A DNA stretch of 64,000 nucleotides, taken from the NCBI GenBank assembly GCA_013396915.1, contig VWZL01000728.1:1178001-1242000 (forward strand). Reading direction: 5' to 3'. Below are positions 11,407 through 21,430 of this stretch, in pieces; position 1 is the stretch's first letter; each line of letters begins with the position of its first letter. A program made the position numbers and the translations under genes. This stretch comes from Stercorarius parasiticus. Its lineage: Eukaryota > Chordata > Aves > Charadriiformes > Stercorariidae. The notes below the pieces were generated by a model. That model was given only the letters and a program-made list of their open reading frames with translations, was not told the DNA's origin and did no database searches.

Positions 11407-14400
11407 CTATGAGAAAAGGAAAGAGACTAAGTAACGCAAATGGGAAACTTGGAGGGCATCAAGGAAGAAAAACAGCTTAAGCAGTTCTATTTTACTTCTT
11501 GTTTTGCTTTCTCCCTCCCAGTATAGTGTTCAGCTCAGAGCAGGTGATGGAACTACATATCAGATCATAGAAGACAACTAGCATTTGGAAAGTGAAAGAA
11601 TTCCTACAGAGCTTGTGCATTCTGCAAAGCTGAGCAAAACCACAAATGAGCACTTATTGTGCAAGATATCAGCATGTTTTTGCTTACGTTATCCCCACTG
11701 CTCTTATTTATCTGCTCTCAGTAGAGGGCAGAGGCTTGTGCACCACTGCCTCCTTCTGGACTGCTTTGCTAATGGTGATTCTTGAAACAAATGCTATGTG
11801 CAATGGTTGAGTCCTCCACAACTCATGAGCCTCTTCTCTCCTCTCTCTTGCATAGGCCACCATACCTGCATCCCCTTCAAATAAAACCATTTTCATCTAT
11901 GATGTTAGGTATGGAGAGAAAGTCCTGTATTTTGACCACTTCTTCCAGATCTGTCAAAATTATTTAGTAGTAAAACAGACTTAGTGAGAGAAAGCCTGTG
12001 TACAAAACATCCCTGAACAACTCATCTCTCTTGAGAAGATCCTTGCCCCAAACTGGAACACAATACAAGCTTTCTTCAGCAGCACCCAAGAGTGGCCCAT
12101 TGCTGCAGAGTGTACTCAAAGAATATTTATGCTGAGGCACTTCAGTATGCACTAGAAGCCAGGTGAGGTACTCACTCTTTCAGCTGGAGTGGTTCCAGAC
12201 GTTCAAACCACGGCCAGATCATGTAGTCAAACATGGAGACTGAGTCCCCACCATAAAACACAGTGTTGCGTTTGGACAGAATCTGTGAGGGGCGAGAGAT
12301 GACAATTGCCCTCCAAAGGAAATTACTGCAGCAGGACACTACAGTAACAAAACATTCCCACCTCATAGTGGCATGTAGGCTTACCGAAGGTATCAGACAG
12401 CAAACAATGCAGATACAGCACATTTCTCCTGTACACTGAGTATTTGGGGAGTCAGAGCTAGTCAATAAAGTAGCTGTAGTATCAAGCTTAACTATTTCAT
12501 ACACTGCCAGTCCAGCTCTTCTCCAGTGGTTCAAAACCAGTCACAAAATATGAATCACTGGTGAGCTGCAGCTTGTGCACAAACAAAAAGGAATTTAACT
12601 CTCAGAATCTGTCAGTTTATTATTTCTTACTTGTCAAAAAGCATTAATGCACAGACTAATCAAACCTAACAATGCATATGCATTTCTTAGACAATAAATC
12701 CAGTTAAATTTAACATCCAGGTAAACTGTAACACTGTTTTAGCATAGACTCTTTTCTCATGGCACTTGAGGCCAAATGGTGTAAGGAAAGCATTTCTAAC
12801 ATTACATCTAGAACTGGATTTGACTCCAGGTGCAAAGGCAACAGGAAGCATGAGTAACATCCACATACTCCAGAAAGAGATCCCCACAGCTCAGCACAGA
12901 AAGCACGACCACAAAGAATGCAGCAAGTTCTCTTGTTACATTTATGTTTCTGATACATTTCAAGAGCCATGGTCATCCAAGTTTAACATGCTTTGGCATC
13001 TGAAATATGGGACTTTGTCTTCAAATTTGGACACACAACAAATTTGGATAACATGTCTATGGCATTTACTCCCTGTCCCCTAACCCCCATGTTCTAGTAG
13101 AAATTTCAAAGCAGTCCTTCAGGAAGCATCAAGCTGTTTGAATTACCAGGTGTCTGGCAGACTGTAACCTGGCAGTTGCAGAGTCCCAGAGATGGGAACA
13201 CAGCTCCCTCTGTCGGGTAACAGCAAACTAAACACAGCAGTGCTTCAAAACACTACCCTTCTTGAATACCTCCTGCAATAGGCTGAGTGAGGGTTGCATG
13301 GCTCTGTTCTTTCTTCCTACCCTCAGCTGACCTTCAGCTGCTCCTGCAAAATCATAGAATCTGTTGGGTTGGAAGGGATCTTTAAAGGTCATCTAGTCCA
13401 ACCCCCCTGCAGTAAGCAGGGACTTCTTCAACTAGATCAGGTTGCTCAGAGCCTCATCAAGCCTGGCCTTGAATGTTTCCAGGGATGGGGCCTCCACCAC
13501 CTCTCTGGGCAACCTGTTCCAGTGTTTCACCACCCTCTTTGTAAAGAACTTCTTCCTAAATCCTTTGGGGTATAGTAAAATAGAGACACTGAAGGATCAG
13601 CAAGTATTTCACAGCATTAATAAAGCAGGAGGAAGGTTAGTACTTCCTTAATGTTTAATAGATTTATGTTTCAGGGAAGTGAAACACACGTGGCTTCCTC
13701 CAAGAACTCATTTATAATCTGCACTAGTCCAGCATCAGCCTGACCACACAGACAAGACTACTCTGAAAACAACTGGGCAAGTCAAGCTGATAGGGAAGCA
13801 GAATGCACAGAACTGTTAGGAGAACTAGGAATGTACTACAAAGCTATTGGTAGCTTTGCACCAGAAGAGAAACACTACAGAGGAATGCTTTTTGATCGAG
13901 CCAGATAAGCATTAGTTGCGGCTGCTAAAAACACAGAAGGAATGGGTTCATGGTAAAGGCAAGTCTGACAGCTGTTCAGAATAGCCAAGAACCACTACTG
14001 ACACTACATCAGGATTGTGAAGTTGCTAATACAGCATCAAAGCCACCTGACACTTCCTGGAGCTCTGCTGAAGTTGCATTACACCACTGTAGCAGAACAT
14101 GGCCCACAGCTGGATTTCTGCAAGGGACAGATTACATTAGAATCACGGAATGGTTAGAGTTGGAAGAGACCTTAAAGACCATCTAGTTCCAACCCCCCTG
14201 CCCTAGGCAGGGACACTTTCCACTAGATCAGGTTTCTCAAAGCCCCATGCAGCCTGGTCTTGAACACTTCCAGGGATGGAGCATCCACAACTTCCCTGGG
14301 CAACCTGTTCCAGTGTCTCACCACCCTCAGAATAAAGAATGTCTTCCTAATATCCAATCTCAATCTACCCTCTTTCAGTTTAAAACCGTTACCCATCATA

Positions 14401-17400
14401 CTATCACTACTCTCCCTTTGAACAACCAAACATTTTATTTCGTCACCAGTGTATCTGCACTCATTTCAGCAGAGCTACAGCACAGATGCCTTTTAGCAGC
14501 TCAGACTCCTTAACCCTTGCTCTTAGAACATGCTGCAAGGTCTCCTTACATTTGAAGCACAAAAAAGATTTCAAAGATAACAGCAATCATCTAGAATCCA
14601 AAAAGTCCGTAAGTCCACACAGTCTTCATCATACAGATGAAGTTTAGTTTAGCTACTTTGAATTTACTCCAATGGTGCTGTTGTGCATCCTAGGCTGGGA
14701 GGACTAAATTGAAAGATTGTTCATTGCTATTACTACCAACTAGATGAGAAGAGATCTAGTTCCAAAGACCAAAGTATAAAAGAAAAAAGCGATCATAGAA
14801 CGACTGGCAACCTGGTCGTTATCATGCAATACTCTTACCTCTTCAAGTTTGCCAAACTTTTCAGCAATCTCTGCTTTCAGTGCTGTGGTGTCCTGTCCAT
14901 CTTTGACTGCCACAAAATACTTGAAAACTATGGGTGTTATCTATACAAAGGAAAGGATAAAGTTTTAATGTTCCTATTACAATAATACAACTCTCTCAGA
15001 ACTTAAGATGTTGAGATATTAGATGCAAGTTAAAGCTTAAAGATTTAACTTGAAAGAGTTAAATAAAGTCCATTAATATACATCTTTCATACTTCAAAAA
15101 AGGTAATCAAAGACTTAAAGGAAGAATGAATGCAAATACTAATGAATTTTAGTCTTGTAATAAAAGGAGAATAATTAAAAGAAGGGCATGGTTCCCATTT
15201 GTACACACTACCAAAAAAGTAGGAAGGTGCAGAATGATACTCTTTGCCCAGTTACACATTCCTAAAATCCAAATGCACTTTAATTATCAACATTTAAAGT
15301 ACTTTGAGAGAGAGACGCAGCCAGGATACTCAGGCTTCTACGAACCTGTGCATTTTCTAATTTGGTAATTGCCAGAGAAATAAATTAGCATACAGTACCA
15401 GGAAGCTGCCCCGTGGCCGAACCTAACCACATTATATTCTTAAAAGCTCATAGACAAACATTTTTCTAAGATCTTGTCATTTATACAGCCAACATTCAGT
15501 GCACCTTTCTTTTCTTGTAACATGCTTCCCCACAGCCCTCTTCCCATCATGCCTATTCAAGAAAGGCTTGTTGTAAACTGAGAGCAGGCCTGCAGGGTCA
15601 GGGACATGCTGAGAGTTCGGGCTGTTCAGCTTGGAGAAGAGAAGGCCCCAGGGAGATGTTATTGTGGCCTTTCAGTACTTAAAGGGGCCCTATAAGAAAA
15701 ATGGAGACAAACTTTAGTAGGGCCTGTTGCGACAGGACAAGGGGTTATGGTTTTAAACTGAAAGAGGGTAGATTTAGGCTAGATATAAGGAAGAATTTTC
15801 TTTTTACCATGGGAGTGGTGAAACACTGGCACAAGTTGCCCAGAGAGGTGACAGATGCCCCATCCCTGGGAACATTTATGGTCAGGCTGGACAGGGCTCT
15901 AAGCAACCTGATCTAGTTGAAGATGTCCCTGCTTATTGCAGGGGGACTTGTATTAGATGATCTTTGGAGGGCCCTTCCGACCCAAACTATTCTATGATTC
16001 TATAAATATATCCTCCCTATCCCCCCCCTCTTTGCATCTTCCGCTGCTTTCTCTCCTCTGCTGCCTCACATCCAACTTGACTTCTTTCACTTCCTAGAAC
16101 CTTCAAAGCACATGCTTGTATTATCTATGCTTAGGGTGCAGAGAGGTTACTTCCAGTCACCCCCAATCCCTATGGAGAGTCAAAACCAGTCTTATACACG
16201 CCCCATGTCTACAGCCACCTGCCATTTCTTTTCCATGGTTGTAGGTGCTCTCAGTCAGTCAGGCACTCTTCACATTCTGCATTCATACACCACTTCCTAC
16301 AGAAAGACTCAGATCAAAACACAGCAATTGTTACTGCCTAGGTCTCAAGCATTCAGCTAGTTTGGTCTGCTAACCTTTCCAATGTTCAAAATCCTGCCTC
16401 AGTCATATACACTGCCACTCTCTTGGCTGTCTTCCTTCATCTATCCTGACACATAAATGCTGGGAGCAATTCAGACGCACAGTGGTTTGCAAGTGCTCAC
16501 ACCAAGAGACCCCAAATAACCCCTTCAGTTATTTAAAATGCTTCTCCCAGACACAAGTCCTCTCTCAAAGGACAAAAGCAGCATCGGCAACAGAGCTGCA
16601 GCTTTTGGCACTATAGTAAAGTAAGAAACACAGTCCCACCCTGATCATGCAGTACCTTTGAGAAGTGTTCCAAGAGCATCTTCTGAAAGGCTCTCTCATA
16701 TGGGTCTGAAGGCATCAACTTCTTCCCCGGAAATGCTTCATCCAAATATTCGCAAGTAATTGGGGACTCATAGATCAGCTGGCCCTTGCTGGTCTCCAGA
16801 ACAGGAACCAGCCCTAAGGGGTTCTTCTCAAAGAACCAGTCAGGTTTGTTCTTCAGATTGATGTTGATTACTTCATGGCTAAAACAGCAAAAGAAACAAG
16901 ACACAAATAGGCTCAGTTCTACTACAGTCCACTCCATACCATAGTGAAATACAGTCATTACACCTCAATAGCTACAGTACTTGAGAGGCTGAATCCTCAT
17001 TCCTCTGCTCTCCTGAGCCTTTCCTGAAGTCCTTTGCAGAACTAAGCATTTGACATATAGAAACACCGCCAGGGAACACTTCCCTTTGCTGGAAAAAATC
17101 AGCACTGACTTACAATGCGTTGTTTGTTAAACTAATAGAAAACACATGAATAGTCTGCAAGCACATAGAGGCAGCCCTTATAGTCATCCTAAAAGCAAAG
17201 GTCAAGCTTAGAATGCAGCACACTTATCACATACAGGTTCGGGGACACTCTAAGAAAGAAGCACTTGATTGTAAATAAGCTACACTCCAACTAAGAAATG
17301 CAGTTGAACTTTAATTTGACCTTACACCACAGAGCAAATCAGGACAGCATCCTACCTACTTATTTTCCCCACCTATGGCCTCATATAGAACAGGTGTGCA

Positions 17401-18763
17401 GGGTAAAGGCAAAATAGATTTTGATAAAAAAGATACATGGGAAATATGCCTATCTTATATTAACATGTTATATGCTGTGTTATATGTCTGACCCCAGCAA
17501 ATTCCTTGTAAGCCCAAAGAGCTGCTGAACCTTGAAAACAACTGAAAGGTTACCAGAAAGCATCTACTGTGGCTAGGTAGCAATAAACCCCCTTCAAAAT
17601 CACTATACTAAAACAAACCTCCCAGCTCAAAAAAATCAGGCTAAAGACACTAAGTAAAATCAAAATTAAACTGACCTGGAAGTTTTAATGCACCTACTCT
17701 TTGGAAAAAAAGAGACAAGAAAATAATAAAAACAAAGACAGTTCTTATCTCGCTATCAAAAGAACTGAGTAGTAAGCATTCGCTATGCTAATATGGACTC
17801 CCAGCGCAGTGCTGGTTGGCAGGCCTGGGACTTGGTGGGAACCTGCAGGTGTAAAACCCTGTTACTTTGAAGCTGTAAACTGAGGGAAGCATTAGTCCCC
17901 ATTTAAAAACACTGAAATAAGACGGCCATCTTGAAACAGAAACAAACACAACTACTGAATTCCATTAACTTACTACAGCACAGGAATGAGAGGATGTTGT
18001 AGGAACACAGAACATTTCCTCTTTTTAAAAAAAAGTCACTTAGTCACTACTGTGTTTTGCTGAGCCGTAATATAACAGAAACACTTAATATTTGTATCTC
18101 CCAGAATTACCACTGCAGCTTACATCAAAACCAAACAACATACATTAAGGCTCTACTCACGTTTACCCAGGACAAGCTCAAATGCTATTATTGCAAACAT
18201 TCAGGACGACAGGGGCGAGACAAAAAAAAATATCAGCTTATGGTTTTTCCCTACGAATTTACTTTGGGCCTTTACATAATTGATTTCATACACGGCCTAC
18301 TTATTTCCCACATGAGCAGGACACCGCCCCACAAAGAGAGTCCTAAGAATTTCAAGCTTTATAGCAAAAATCACCCACATAAACCCCTTTTCGTTCAGTT
18401 CTTTCAGCGATGTTTAAGTAAGAGCCGTTTAGGATGCCCAGGTAAGCAGGGAAGCTCGAACCTCCTCCTGCGAGCCCTGACGGCCCGCCGGGACGGCCTC
18501 ACCTGATGCCTTTGGCGCGGAGGACGAGGCGCGTCCTTTGGGCGAAGGGGCAGAACCTCATGCTGTAGAGCCGGATCACTCCCTCGGGCACCGGCCCCGG
18601 GGCCACGCTACCTGAGGAGAGAGAAGAGAACCGCCCCGACCGTTACAGCCGTTACTCGCCTCACGCACAGCCCCGCACCCCCTCCGCAACCAGAGGCCCC
18701 GGCCCCGGCTTGCCGAGGCCGCCGCTTACCCTTGCCCAGGCTGCGAGAGTGATCGCCCACCAT
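11253..18763 (-). CDS. GSTO1: GSTO1, glutathione S-transferase omega (complete, 6 exons)
   Basis: Cytosolic omega-class glutathione transferase with thiol-transferase, dehydroascorbate reductase and methylarsonate reductase activity in characterised relatives. Coding exons in transcript order are 18763-18730, 18611-18503, 16878-16656, 14940-14839, 12282-12176 and 11406-11253. They sum to 729 bases, or 242 residues plus stop; the human protein is about 241. The thioredoxin-like N-terminal domain carries the catalytic Cys32 in MRFCPFA, in place of the Tyr/Ser of other GST classes. The glutathione-site residues Lys59, Val72, Glu85 and Ser86 are all in place, the last two in LIYES. The all-helical C-terminal domain includes [12 protein letters not shown] (exon 5) and ends in EACDYGL. 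Every splice site is GT-AG. The gene is divergent from CFAP43. The GSTO1 C-terminus makes GSTO2 a less likely name. Confidence 0.95.
12176..12282 (-). CDS. GSTO1: GSTO1 exon 5
   Basis: Residues 157-192. It contains [18 protein letters not shown], the conserved core of the omega C-terminal domain. The acceptor ends TCACAG and the donor is GTGAGT. Confidence 0.94.
13349..13565 (-). mobile_element. CR1 LINE 3' fragment in GSTO1 intron 4
   Basis: Minus-oriented CR1 tail. On the plus strand it starts with the reverse complement of the CR1 3' end (AATCATAGAATCTGTTGGG) and includes the blocks CATCTAGTCCAACCCCCCTG and CAACCTGTTCCAGTGTTTCA. It runs in the same sense as GSTO1. Confidence 0.9.
14139..14428 (-). 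mobile_element. CR1 LINE 3' fragment in GSTO1 intron 4, ORF2 tail readable
   Basis: Minus-oriented CR1 tail of about 290 bp, close to the previous one. On the minus strand it still codes the CR1 ORF2 C-terminus ([19 protein letters not shown], ending NLI). It is 5'-truncated. Confidence 0.9.
14839..14940 (-). CDS. GSTO1: GSTO1 exon 4
   Basis: Residues 123-156, 102 bases, phase 0 at both ends. It encodes an alpha-helical segment of the C-terminal domain that ends KFGKLEE. The acceptor ends TATAG and the donor is GTAAGA. Confidence 0.93.
14941..16655 (-). other. GSTO1: GSTO1 intron 3 (1.7 kb) with one CR1 insertion
   Basis: AT-rich unique sequence followed by a plus-oriented CR1 (15608-16004), then CT-rich unique sequence. 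Nothing else is supported. Confidence 0.8.
15608..16004 (+). mobile_element. CR1 LINE 3' fragment, plus orientation
   Basis: About 400 bp of CR1 in the opposite sense to GSTO1. It opens with the block GGCTGTTCAGCTTGGAGAAG, codes the ORF2 C-terminus ([18 protein letters not shown], ending SNLI near 15916), and ends at the CR1 3' repeat TATTCTATGATTCTAT near 16,000. Confidence 0.92.
16656..16878 (-). CDS. GSTO1: GSTO1 exon 3 (glutathione site)
   Basis: Residues 48-122, the longest exon. It holds [19 protein letters not shown] and [20 protein letters not shown], with the glutathione-contacting Lys59, Val72, Glu85 and Ser86. It ends in frame after LEHFSK at donor GTACTG. Confidence 0.95.
16879..18502 (-). 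other. GSTO1: GSTO1 intron 2 (1.6 kb)
   Basis: Unique sequence with no repeat that I recognise. A 149-codon plus-strand frame at 18057-18506 runs antisense into exon 2 and shows no domain. Confidence 0.75.
18503..18611 (-). CDS. GSTO1: GSTO1 exon 2 (active-site cysteine)
   Basis: Residues 12-48. It carries [18 protein letters not shown] with catalytic Cys32. The acceptor follows a CT-rich tract ending CTCAG, and the donor is GTGAGG. The intron before it is only 118 bases. Confidence 0.94.
18730..18763 (-). CDS. GSTO1: GSTO1 exon 1 (start)
   Basis: Codes residues 1-11 and the first base of residue 12: ATG followed by [11 protein letters not shown], matching the omega-class N-terminal extension (SRSLGKG). 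The donor GTAAGC follows. The exon lies inside a CpG-rich block. Confidence 0.92.
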
Positions 18764-18960
18764 CGCGCTGTGTTCCGTTCTGCCGTGCCGGGCCGTGCCC
18801 CACCGCCGGCCCCGCCCGCGGGGGGCGGCCCTGAGGAGGGCGGGAACCACCGTCCCCTCAACGGGGCGCCGGCCGCGGCTGGGTGCGCGGGCAGATAGCT
18901 GGGGGTCAGGGCCTGTGAGGCAGCCCGCCTCCCTGCCCCGGGGACTGCCTCGGGTGGCTG

Positions 18961-21060
18961 GCACCCACGGAGCGGGGAAAGCTGGGGTCTGTGGGGGAGG
19001 AGCGTCGCATACCCCGATGTTCGCTCCTAGAGGAGACCCTCCTCTCCACCGGGGATGCTGACTGGGACAGGCACTGCTGAGCTCGTCTTCCAGTAAAACC
19101 CATCCCAGCTGGCACTTTCATTTAAACGGGAAACCTGTGACAAAACACCCCATACACTTGGGTTTTTTGAAGCGGTGCCTCCAGCAGCTGATGAAGCACC
19201 AGGCCTGCCTCTGCCTCCTTGCCGGACAGGGCTACCTGGGCCAGGCCTTTCCCGCTACAGCAGCAATGTCTGCCCTTCAAAATCTGATCCAGTCCCATCT
19301 TGAGGAGAACAAGGAAGGTTTCTCTCCTCTGCAGCTGTTCTGCTTCATGATGAAAACCCAAGTGGAGGCAACAGATAACAGACCTGTGGGAGCATCAGGA
19401 TGCGTGCAGAGCAAAAGGGAGAACCGAAGCACAGACTGAAGTCCTCTGTCCCTTTTGCTTCCTCTTCAGTTGAGGTGAGGGCACCAGGGCCTTCCTTGTA
19501 CCAGCTTTTCATGGTGTATAATAATGGAAAGGGAGGAGCTTTCCTCATAACACATTTCAGCATCGAAGTTGCTCTATTGTCCCAGAAATAAAGTGTTTCC
19601 CTTCCTGTGGTTCCACACACTTCCACCCAACCTTCAGGTCATAGCTGTACCTTATTAGGAAACAGCATGTTTGTAGGCACCAGAGGGCTGGGGCAGCCAT
19701 AGCCGAAGGGAAGGATGGTCCTGGCCCTCCTGGTGATGGGCATGTCGCTGTCAAACCCCCAAGGCTGGGTTTGACACTGGAGCTTCCCTGGTCTCATCAG
19801 TGGATCCGTGCTTGCACAGCGGGGAAGTTTTGCCTGTTGGTGACTTTTGGTTTTGTCACTGGAGTTGGGCTTCAGGCATCATGTCACAAAGACCAGTATT
19901 TTCTATGGTGATCTCTCCTGCAGGCAAACACTGAGTTGGCCACTAGTAAAGTGAGCATGAACCTGACACCACTATCCATTTGGATAGAACAACAACATGA
20001 TTTTTTGTTAAGTCATTGCTGTTTGATTACGCAACTAATAAGCAGCTCAGCAGTGAAAGGGAGTGGTAATGCATTGCACAAGCCTGCCATACCCTAGGCA
20101 AACAGAAGTGACATAAGATATCCTTTGCCAACAAAATTTCTCCTACCATTAAAAAAAACTGTGTTAGCGGACATATTTTTCATTCCTCTGAGTGCTTCCT
20201 TTAGGAATTATTCAGCAGCATTCTTGGTCATGAAAAAAGAGAAAATTAATTTGAAATTTGTTTTAGCAGTTAAGAAGAACACAGGCAGTCTGCCACCTCA
20301 CAGCGCAGAGACAGGCACGCAGGAGCTCAGAGCAGCATCACAAGCCCTGGCTGCTACGATACCACCTCAAAGGCACCATGTTAAAATAAACCCATTTCCT
20401 CATCCTGTCTTGGTTTTGCACGGCACACAGAGCACCCGAGGAGACAAGAAGGTACAGGCTTGTCCTGCTGCCTCCAGACAGGAGTGCCACCCTCTAGCGT
20501 TGCTCCATGGTGCTGTGGGTGCAGAGGAGTATCACAAAACCACACACTCTCACTGTACAGACAGCTAGTAACAAACTAACACAAGCAAGACACTGTAAAT
20601 AACATTTCTCCCCTTAGGAAAGGGAAAAGAAGATGTTATTGCTAATTCTGCTTTTAAAATACTTGGAAATTCTTTCTCTGTTACCATGCTAATGACATAT
20701 ATAGAGATCATAGTTGTACTTTCTCTTCTTTCCAGCAGCCAACTCTCTTTGGTGCCACCTTACACATCCTGAAAAAATAGTGCCCCAGGTGCAGCACTTT
20801 CTGGAAGGAAAAAGAAGAGAAGCAACAGGAGACCAGATACAGCTGTCTCACTAAGCAACAGATCAAGTACCAGGAAGGACCAGTGGGGTGGCTAAGGGAA
20901 GGAAACCACAGTGGCTCCCCCAAGGCTGATAAAGCTTCTATACCTGATAAAGCTATCAGCTTTCGAGACACAGCGGCAACGATTGCCCAGGTTAAAGACG
21001 ACAACCATCACCGCCCCACAGGCCAATACCTTCACCACCGAGCACACTGCAGAGAACTCT
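18961..21060. other. Spacer between divergent genes
   Basis: The middle of the 2,452-base interval between the GSTO1 and CFAP43 start codons. It contains no repeat and no recognisable gene. Two plus-strand frames (19137-19439, 100 codons; 20125-20568, 147 codons) have no domain, and I do not call them genes. Confidence 0.6.
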
Positions 21061-21430
21061 GTCCCTTTAAATATCCACCCGTGCTCATTGGCTGGTTGGC
21101 GCACGTACGCAGGCCAATCAGCTGTCTGTTTTAAGCCCGGCGGGAGGAGTTGCTTCGGCTAATAGCAGGCGCTGTTCTTGTTCCTAAGAGACGGGTGTAA
21201 ACGGGTCGGTGGTGGATGGAGGTGTCGGGTGAGGCCTGCAGCGTGGGGCCGGCCTCTGAGGAGCTACGCGCTGGGGCCCTGCAGGGCCGCCGCTGCTCCT
21301 CGGCCGAGGAGGCTGCGCTGGAAGTGAGGTGGGGGCCGCCCGGGACAGCCTGCGCCCTTCGAGCCGCCACACGCCCCTGAGCCCCTCGGCCCCGGCCGGG
21401 TGTGCCCGGTATCCTGCCCTGTGCCCCTGA
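21061..21430 (+). promoter_or_regulatory. CFAP43: CFAP43 promoter region and CpG-rich 5' block
   Basis: Upstream of the CFAP43 ATG lie two CCAAT boxes in opposite orientation, ATTGG at 21087-21091 and CCAAT at 21114-21118, then a GC-rich stretch that continues across exon 1. A single GTTGCT at 21149-21154 resembles half of an RFX X-box, the element typical of ciliary genes, but I see no clear second half. That assignment is weak. Confidence 0.55.
21216..21328 (+). CDS. CFAP43: CFAP43 exon 1 (start)
   Basis: Residues 1-38 (split codon). The ATG at 21216 is the first in the CpG-rich leader that stays open to a donor. The low-conservation N-terminus ends AALEV. The donor used is GTGGGG at 21329; a stronger-looking GTGAGG lies 5 bases earlier but would shift the frame. 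Confidence 0.82.

Larger units (their letters stand above)
12283..14838 (-). other. GSTO1: GSTO1 intron 4 (2.6 kb) with two CR1 insertions
   Basis: Unique sequence interrupted by two CR1 tails listed separately. The open frames in it (for example 12766-13083) have no family signature. Confidence 0.8.
18480..18960. promoter_or_regulatory. GSTO1: CpG-rich GSTO1 promoter region
   Basis: A GC- and CpG-dense block covering GSTO1 exons 1-2 and the sequence upstream of its ATG. GC-box-like motifs occur around 18811-18828 and at 18838-18844 (GGGCGGG). It fits a TATA-less CpG-island promoter. The transcription start is not visible in sequence. Confidence 0.7.

Noticed and set aside
13294..13575. 93-codon plus-strand frame
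   Set aside because: It is the reverse strand of a CR1 tail.
18057..18506. 149-codon plus-strand frame
   Set aside because: It is antisense to GSTO1 intron 2 and exon 2, with no domain and no splice or promoter support.
18608..18964. 118-codon minus-strand frame in the GSTO1 CpG block
   Set aside because: GC-rich DNA gives long chance frames. It crosses the true exon 1 in another frame and has Pro/Arg/Gly-biased composition.
20125..20568. 147-codon plus-strand frame between the two genes
   Set aside because: No recognisable domain, mixed composition, and an AT-rich first half. It could only be supported by transcripts or conservation.
20970..20990. Inverted repeat GGCAA-CGA-TTGCC considered as an RFX X-box upstream of CFAP43
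   Set aside because: The half-sites are in the wrong order for an X-box (GTTGCC should precede GGCAAC), so it does not support RFX binding.
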